From positions 32,881,615 through 32,945,614 of the forward strand of contig NC_134573.1 of the NCBI RefSeq assembly GCF_050947875.1: a stretch of 64,000 nucleotides of DNA, written 5' to 3'. The translations under genes and the position numbers were made by a program. The stretch's first letter is position 1. Every line of letters starts with the position of its first letter. The notes under the pieces are model-generated. The model saw only the letters and a list, made by a program, of their open reading frames with translations. It had not been told where the DNA came from and did not search any database. Of this stretch, positions 59,223-64,000 are shown piece after piece. This DNA comes from Dermacentor variabilis (Eukaryota; Arthropoda; Arachnida; Ixodida; Ixodidae).

Positions 59223-59533
59223 GCCCAGGCAGAACGTTGCTGCCGTTCGCGTTCCTCGCGCGTCGGAGCAGCACCGGCTGCTGCGCCGAGCTGGCGTCGG
59301 GGTTATCGACGCTGCCTCGTAGTCCGAGTTTGTAGGACCACGGGGCTCTACGAGCTTCACCAAGGGCCACGTGGGTAGCACACCCGTGTTCCTTGTATCC
59401 TCACGAGTCGACTGGTATCTCGGTACCGTGGGTGGAAGCACTAGTCTACCAAAAAAGACATCGAAACGCAGAGCGCGATGCAAGCAGTATTGCGCTGCAC
59501 GGCGTCCCCTTGTGGCTCTCCTCGTGGAGCCGT

Positions 59534-60790
59534 CGTTGCACGTCTTGAGGGGGTATGGTTTGCGGTCGCAGGTGCCTTTCTGTGACTGGTAGCAGCGTCC
59601 TCGCCTGTCGGCCCGTACGTCTGTGCATCGGAGATCCTAAGTAGGAATCGCGAGGCGTATTTCTCCACTCAAGCAATGCGGCACAAAAATCCACTGTACC
59701 GTACCAATACCTCTTCCGTAGTCTTTGGGCTTCTTGAACGGCACGTTTAGCCATTCCGTTTGATCGGGAGTAATAAGAAATGGAACGGATGTGGTGCAAG
59801 CCAATCTTACCGACAAAATTCCGGAAGTTTTGGCTGCTGAATGGCGGCCCGTTGTCGGTGCATATTCGCTGCGGGAAGCCGTGAGCGGCGAATATGTCGG
59901 CGCAAGCAGCAATTACCTTGTCGGCTGTTGTCTGCACGGGCCTTAGTTCGAAAAAGAATAAACAAAAGTCAACAACCACCTAGTACTCTATGCCATTGTG
60001 ATAGCAAATGTCAGCTCCTACAACTTCCCAAGGGAGTCTAGGGATTTCATGATTCACCATTGGCAAGCGTCGAATTCGTGGCTTGTGTTTCTGGCAGGTC
60101 TCGTAGCGTCGGACAACTTCTTCTATATCACTGCTTATAGAAGGCCAAAAGAGCACCGTTCGCGCACGTGCCTTCTTCTTGTCTGCTCCTCCATGCGCAG
60201 CATGAAGGCAGGCGAGTACTTCTCTCTGCATCTTGACAGGAATGATGAGGTGCTTGCTCCGAAACACGAGGCCGTCTTGCGTATGTAGCTCGTCATGGAA
60301 GCTCCAGTAGCAACGTAGTTGGCCACTGATATCAGCTTTGCTGTCCGGCCACTGCGTGCTAGCATACTGGCGAAGTTGCACCATCACCGGGTCCTCGTCG
60401 GTCTCTTGGATAACTTGGCTCAGCCGACTGTCTGAAACCGTGCCCAGGAACATCTGCAGCTCCTTCTGGTTATTTGGCGTTTTGACTTGCAAGATGTCTT
60501 CTAGCCGCTGGGGATCCAAACTCAGCCCGTCAAGTGTCAGAACGTGTCCCAAGTACCGCACAGATTCCTTCTCTCCTTTAGTGACGACGACCATGTTGCT
60601 GGCCCACTCCGTCGGCTCTGTCACTTGCGCTATCACTCCCGATGTCTCCATGCGGTCCAGCTCTGCTTTCACCTTACTTTGCAATGCTATTGGAATCCGC
60701 CGTGCTGGTTTCACCACTCCCCGGGAACCAGGCTTGAGCTTCAGGTCGTAAACCGTACCGTCCAATTGACCTAGGCCCTCGAACACGTCT
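59534..60790 (-). pseudogene. Gypsy B pol: gutted RT/RNase H and integrase
   Basis: The frame is open for 268 codons from FEGLGQLDGTVYDLKLKPGS, but RT jumps from SNMVVVTKGEKE straight to RYLGHVLTLDGLSL. This deletes the fingers/palm core with its YVDD. A second jump from ELQMFLGTV to DSRLSQVIQETDEDPVM removes RNase H. Integrase is better kept: HAAHGGADKKKARARTVLFW, CQKHKPRIRRLP (zinc domain), VVGADICY, then in the next frame CTDNGPPFSSQNF (second catalytic Asp). SYYSRSNGMAKRAVQ follows, where the catalytic Glu position is Lys. The frame is cut at 59,533 by element C. Confidence 0.88.
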
Positions 60791-62001
60791 TCCTAAGGTT
60801 TCGCAGCATTGTAAAGCTCAAGTTGCTCGACAGAAGAGACTCTTTGGAGTAAGCCTAACTCTTCAGCAACTGCGCCGCTCAATGTCACGACAACTTCGTC
60901 TTCCACCACAAAAACGTCTGTCCGAATCTTGCTTCCTCTCGCTGCAAGTTCGCAACGAACTTGTTTCGTTGCTTTTTTCTGGAAGCCAAAGAACGTGTTT
61001 AAAACTACGCACAGTCATGTTGCTCCATGTTTGTTACTTTCTGCAACTGGCTGCGCGCGATAATTGAGGAGGGGTCGCCTGTGTCCAGCTTGCAAAAAAC
61101 TGGTTTTCCTTCTATCTGAACGGTAGCCGTCCAGCGATAGTCTTTCCCACGTGCATGCGATACTGTTTCCAACCAGAAATCGCCTAGTGTTTCGCTGTCT
61201 TGCGTTTCAATAGATGCTACCTTTTGCTCTTTGGGGTAAAATTTCTTGGGCATATTCTTGCAGGCTATCGCGAAGTGATTCCTTCCGCCGCATTTTCTGC
61301 ATGTACGTCCTCTTGCCGGGCAGACATGGTCAGTCTGATGAACCTTTGCGCACTCCGTGCAACGCTGACCTTTTGCCTCAAATAGTGCGTTTATCTCGGC
61401 AGCGTAATGTCTTTGGGGGCGTGCCTGTATTTTTTCGCACTGTTCCTTGCCATGGTCTCGCGAGCGGCACATTTCTACCGTCTTTGCAAATGAAGCATTT
61501 TCAGAAACGAGCTTTTCTTGCAGCTTTTTGTCTCTTATTCCGAGAATAATACGGCTTCTGAGCATGCGCTCTTCGATTTCCCCATACTCGAAACTTTTTG
61601 CTAGCACTCGTAGGTCTGTTAACTAGTCGTTGAAGCTTTCGCCCTCATTTTGGTCACTCTTTCCAAAACGAAACTCGTGATAGGCTAGGTATGGTTCGGG
61701 TTTGTAAGATGTCTCAAATTTAAGCTTCGGGACTTCTACGTCCGACTTGTCTTCATCCGTTGCAAAAGCAAAAGTGTTATACGTCTTGCGCGCGTCCTCT
61801 CCGATAATCATGAGAAAAGTGGCTGCCTGTACCTCTTTGGGTTGCTGGTTTAGGTACGTTGCCGTTGCGAAGAGCTCGAACTCCTGGCGCCACGTCTTCC
61901 AACTTTGCCATACGTCTCCTGTGGTGTCCAGGATTCTCGGCTGGTGGCAGTAGCGTGGTGACTGGGGCGCTGGTCTGCTGGCACTGTTCCGCGTTCTCCA
62001 T
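60791..62001 (-). pseudogene. Gypsy B gag and protease
   Basis: Gag opens with ATG 62,001 (MENAEQCQQTS), then in a shifted frame ARKTYNTFAFATDEDKSDVE and PYLAYHEFRFGK, and, after another break, EERMLRSRIILGIRDKKLQEK. A zinc knuckle CRKCGGRNHFAIAC (C-X2-C-X4-H-X4-C) follows. In the same frame comes VFCKLDTGDPSSIIA, the protease D-T-G core, so gag and pol appear fused. Decayed protease text with AVAEELGLLQRVSS reaches about 60,800. The gag style resembles mag-lineage gypsy elements. Confidence 0.85.
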
Positions 62002-62108
62002 TCTCGTACAAGTTAGGACCTTCGAGTCGTCCTTGTTGGCTTGCTAACCGTCCGCTTTTCCTTCACCGGCTGCGTGCATAAGCCGAAGTCCGACCACTTC
62101 TGACACCT

Positions 62109-62244
62109 TGTGGTTTGCACGCAATCATGTGCGTCAAGAAAAAGGGGCTTCATTGAACGGAACACACTCTTATATATACATACTATCAAAGGGGGCGTAA
62201 CAGCCAACTGAGTGCGCGTGTGCATGACAGTGCATTGCGTCACA
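62109..62244 (-). repeat. 5' LTR of gypsy B (136 bp)
   Basis: Partner of 54,316-54,451. Followed on its coding-strand side by AGGTGTCAGAAGTGG, the primer binding site. Confidence 0.92.
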
Positions 62245-62703
62245 GCTACCCACAGACAAAACGGTACCATTGGAGAGGCCTTCCAGTCAGCGCGCCTAGA
62301 GTGTACTTGAGGACCAAGACAACATTCCACCTGGCGCCAGCATTATGATTTACCTCGAGGCAAAGAGAGCCGAGGTCTTGAAAACCATCGTAGCCAACGA
62401 CTGAAGCCTGCTACTCGACCATGAAATCGGTGTTGGGAGAGGCACCATCAAGTTACACGGTTGAAAAGCGGAGGTCATGGTGACGAGCTTTATCCAGTAG
62501 TATAAACACCTGAACAAGGGCAAGAATATTGTATACGTTGCGAGAGTTACAGCCCTCAGCGATGCATTTGTCCTCTCCAAATCTACTCCAGCTACAATGA
62601 GGGTGGGTGTTCGTGAACCGAATTTTGATATTATTAGGAGTCGTCCTAGGGATAGGCAAGAACAGCTCAAGAGTATCCTCCAGAAATTCATACTCATTTA
62701 GAG
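62245..62703 (+). pseudogene. Gypsy A, middle part: pol linker before RT
   Basis: Resumes the element interrupted at 54,315. The readable frame has EVLKTIVAND, LLLDHEIGVGRGTIKL, VMVTSFIQ, YKHLNKGKNIVYVARVTALSDAF and a DRQEQLKSILQKF segment, the usual linker between protease and RT in gypsy elements. Stops are present. Ends at a repeat insertion near 62,704. Confidence 0.72.
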
Positions 62704-63110
62704 CACAGCTCTAGGCGCCCGTTCTTTCTGCGTACGTCGGCGAAACCGAGCGAACGAGCACAGCGAAAGATGAAAGCGAACGCCGAGCGCAGGGTGAGAA
62801 GAAAACCGTGCACCCCACAAGATTTGCGACGGACGCTATCTACGAGAGGGCGCAAGAGGAGCGCACCGTCGCCTGTTCACCGATGGCATGCGGTGAGCAC
62901 GTCGCACGATACCATTTATGGAAACAAAGTGCTGCAGGAGCAGAGGTCTGTCTGTGGCGGCTGTTGTGAATTGCGACCACGCGTCACCCACGCGCTGCCT
63001 GTCATGAAATCCAGATTGGCAATGCAATTTAGTCACACTTCGTTAAGCTTCTAACGTGCCGCACGAGACAGATTGTCCGCTCCAACCCATAATCGCGAGA
63101 TGACAAGTGT
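62704..63110. repeat. Interspersed repeat, copy 1 (inserted in gypsy A)
   Basis: Starts near CAGCTCTAGGCGCCCGTTC and shares GTCGGCG, CCGAGCGAACGAGC, GCGAA..GATGAAAGCGAACG and CGGAGCGC-type blocks with 63,692-63,853. The pair sits at two sites within the same pol gene. Class (SINE or MITE) not determined, end approximate. Confidence 0.5.
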
Positions 63111-63174
63111 CACGCTTCTGTCAAATTTCCCATTAGGGAGTATCGCAATTGTCGATGAATTTTTCTTCGTCATC

Positions 63175-63690
63175 TGGGATACGACAAACACGTGTTGCTA
63201 ACTATAGCAACCATTCATCCGACCACTCCATCAAAGCCCGTACTGAGTTTCAGCAAGAGAGCTAGAGGCCCCAAAGCAACAAGTCAATGAAGTGCTCCGC
63301 GACGAAACCATTCAGCCATCGGGGCTTTTGGAGAAAAAATAGAATGGAACTGTGCGATTTTTAGTAGATTGCCGTTCCCTCAAACAAATCACAATGAAGC
63401 GCGTGTACTCCCTTCTACGAATAGGCAACCTAGTGAACCGGCTCTGTAATACGAAATGCGTTTCGACCATGGACCTCAAGACGGGCTACTGGCAAATCGA
63501 AGTTGACGAGAGGGATCGACTGAAAAACCGCCTTTATGACGCCAGATGGTCTCTATGAATTCAACGTCATGCCATTCGTAATTTACTCGGCTCCCGCAAT
63601 ATTCCACCGCCTAAGGGACACCGTATAGGTTGACTTGAAGTGGCAGACCTGCGTCGCCTACTTGGATGACTTCGTCGTTTTAGGGTGCAG
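63175..63690 (+). pseudogene. Gypsy A RT (fingers and palm)
   Basis: Frames with several shifts give APKQQVNEVLRDETIQPS, RFLVDCRSLKQITMKRVY, STMDLKTGYWQIEVDERDR (catalytic Asp region), EFNVMPF and CVAYLDDFVVLG, with an intact YLDD at about 63,660. Cut at about 63,690 by the second repeat copy. Confidence 0.85.
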
Positions 63691-63691
63691 C

Positions 63692-63853
63692 TCCTAGTAG
63701 CGCGCTCCTGTGGCGAGCGTCGGCATTGTTCGACAGCCTCGGCGTAACTGAGCGAACAAACGCCGCGAAGAACGATGATGACAAGATGTATTTATCTAGA
63801 GAAAGCTCGAAGGCCAAGAATCAAGCGAACGCGGAGCGCGGGGGCACATGAAA
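63692..63853. repeat. Interspersed repeat, copy 2 (inserted in gypsy A)
   Basis: GCAGCTCCTAGTAGCGCGCTC opening and GAGCGAACAAACGCCGCGAA, GCGAACGCGGAGCGCGGG blocks match copy 1. It contains a GATGTATTTATCTAGAG segment absent from copy 1. Confidence 0.5.
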
Positions 63854-63860
63854 CACAATT

Positions 63861-64000
63861 TTTCGCGAATCGCTGAGCCGCTGACACATCTAACGAAATG
63901 TGATTTCGCGTTCAAGTAAGAAACGCCACCATCCGACGCAATTCGAGAACTCAAATGACACCAGCAGTCGGCACCGGTACTTGTGTGCACTTCGACCAGG
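63861..64000 (+). pseudogene. Gypsy A, RT connection toward RNase H, continues past the window
   Basis: Shifted frames read FRESLSR, LTHLTKCDFAFK and APVLVCTST, the connection between RT and RNase H (L-T-x-L-T-K, then A-P-V-L). The element runs off the right edge. Confidence 0.6.

Larger units (their letters stand above)
54833..59521 (-). mobile_element. Element C: full-length I-like non-LTR retrotransposon inside gypsy B
   Basis: TCGTGGAGCCGT stands at 54,821-54,832 and again at 59,522-59,533, an exact 12-bp target duplication, so both ends are fixed and the copy is 4,689 bp. On the minus strand it has a ~300-bp 5' leader, ORF1, ORF2 (endonuclease, RT, RNase H, zinc block) and a 37-base 3' UTR with AATAAA before a CTCTC tail. 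It must be younger than gypsy B, which is younger than gypsy A. Confidence 0.93.
54316..62244 (-). mobile_element. Ty3/gypsy B, LTR-to-LTR insertion within gypsy A
   Basis: Two 136-bp LTRs (TGTGG...GCGTCACA on the plus strand) bound the unit and differ at about eight sites. GCTAA (54,311-54,315) and GCTAC (62,245-62,249) flank it, a 5-bp duplication with one later change. On the minus strand, AGGTGTCAGAAGTGG follows the 5' LTR (a tRNA-Leu-like primer binding site) and AAAAAAGGAGATG precedes the 3' LTR (polypurine tract). Gag, protease, a deleted RT, integrase and the pol C-terminus are all recognisable. Element C splits it near the end of integrase. Confidence 0.93.

Overview
The window reads as repeat-rich intergenic DNA of an arthropod, most likely a hard (ixodid) tick. 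I infer this from the style of its repeats: RNase H-bearing I-clade elements, CR1 elements, RTE elements with trinucleotide tails, Ty3/gypsy elements with LTRs under 160 bp, and a tRNA-derived SINE that resembles the tick Ruka family. There is no bacterial-style operon, rRNA or CRISPR array. Only one stretch (43,005-43,265, minus strand) looks like a spliced host exon, with a second weaker candidate at 49,136-49,373.

Layout. 1-7.8 kb: a 5'-truncated CR1 copy (minus), a miniature LTR retrotransposon bounded by 143-bp LTRs and sitting inside an (AT)n tract, and an RTE tail. 7.8-12.7 kb: a nearly complete I-clade element with separate ORF1 and ORF2; ORF2 is broken by one frameshift and several stops, but its YVDD motif is intact. 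12.7-18.8 kb: a foldback-like inverted repeat with ~1.2-kb arms, ending in small TIR-bounded elements that carry a minisatellite of tRNA B-box-like motifs; a 5'-truncated retrotransposon with a clean 15-bp target-site duplication lies in the loop. 21-24 kb: RTE and I-like remnants (minus). 24.3-28.5 kb: a decayed gypsy 5' end, then a Ty3/gypsy copy with intact gag and a truncated pol. 28.6-29.2 kb: a palindromic satellite with a three-unit higher-order period.

29.9-33.3 kb: two SINEs. 33.5-38.6 kb: CR1 and integrase fragments, then a long CR1 copy whose ORF1 starts with a 2A-like peptide. 39-41.8 kb: a gypsy relic whose integrase C-terminus lies upstream of the RT (Gmr1-type order), then a Penelope-like GIY-YIG fragment. 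41.8-53 kb: mostly unique-looking, non-coding sequence with the host exon, SINEs and two truncated retrotransposon tails. 53.5-64 kb: a three-level nest. A plus-strand Ty3/gypsy (A) is split by a minus-strand Ty3/gypsy (B, 54,316-62,244, LTR to LTR), which is itself split by a complete-length non-LTR element (C, 54,833-59,521, flanked by an exact 12-bp duplication).

No gene set acts together as a pathway. The logic of the window is serial insertion, decay and nesting of retroelements. The most noteworthy items are the 2A peptide in CR1, the foldback and VNTR-MITE complex, the higher-order palindromic satellite, and the dated nest. I found no evidence for a wholly new system; novelty of the families needs database searches I could not run.
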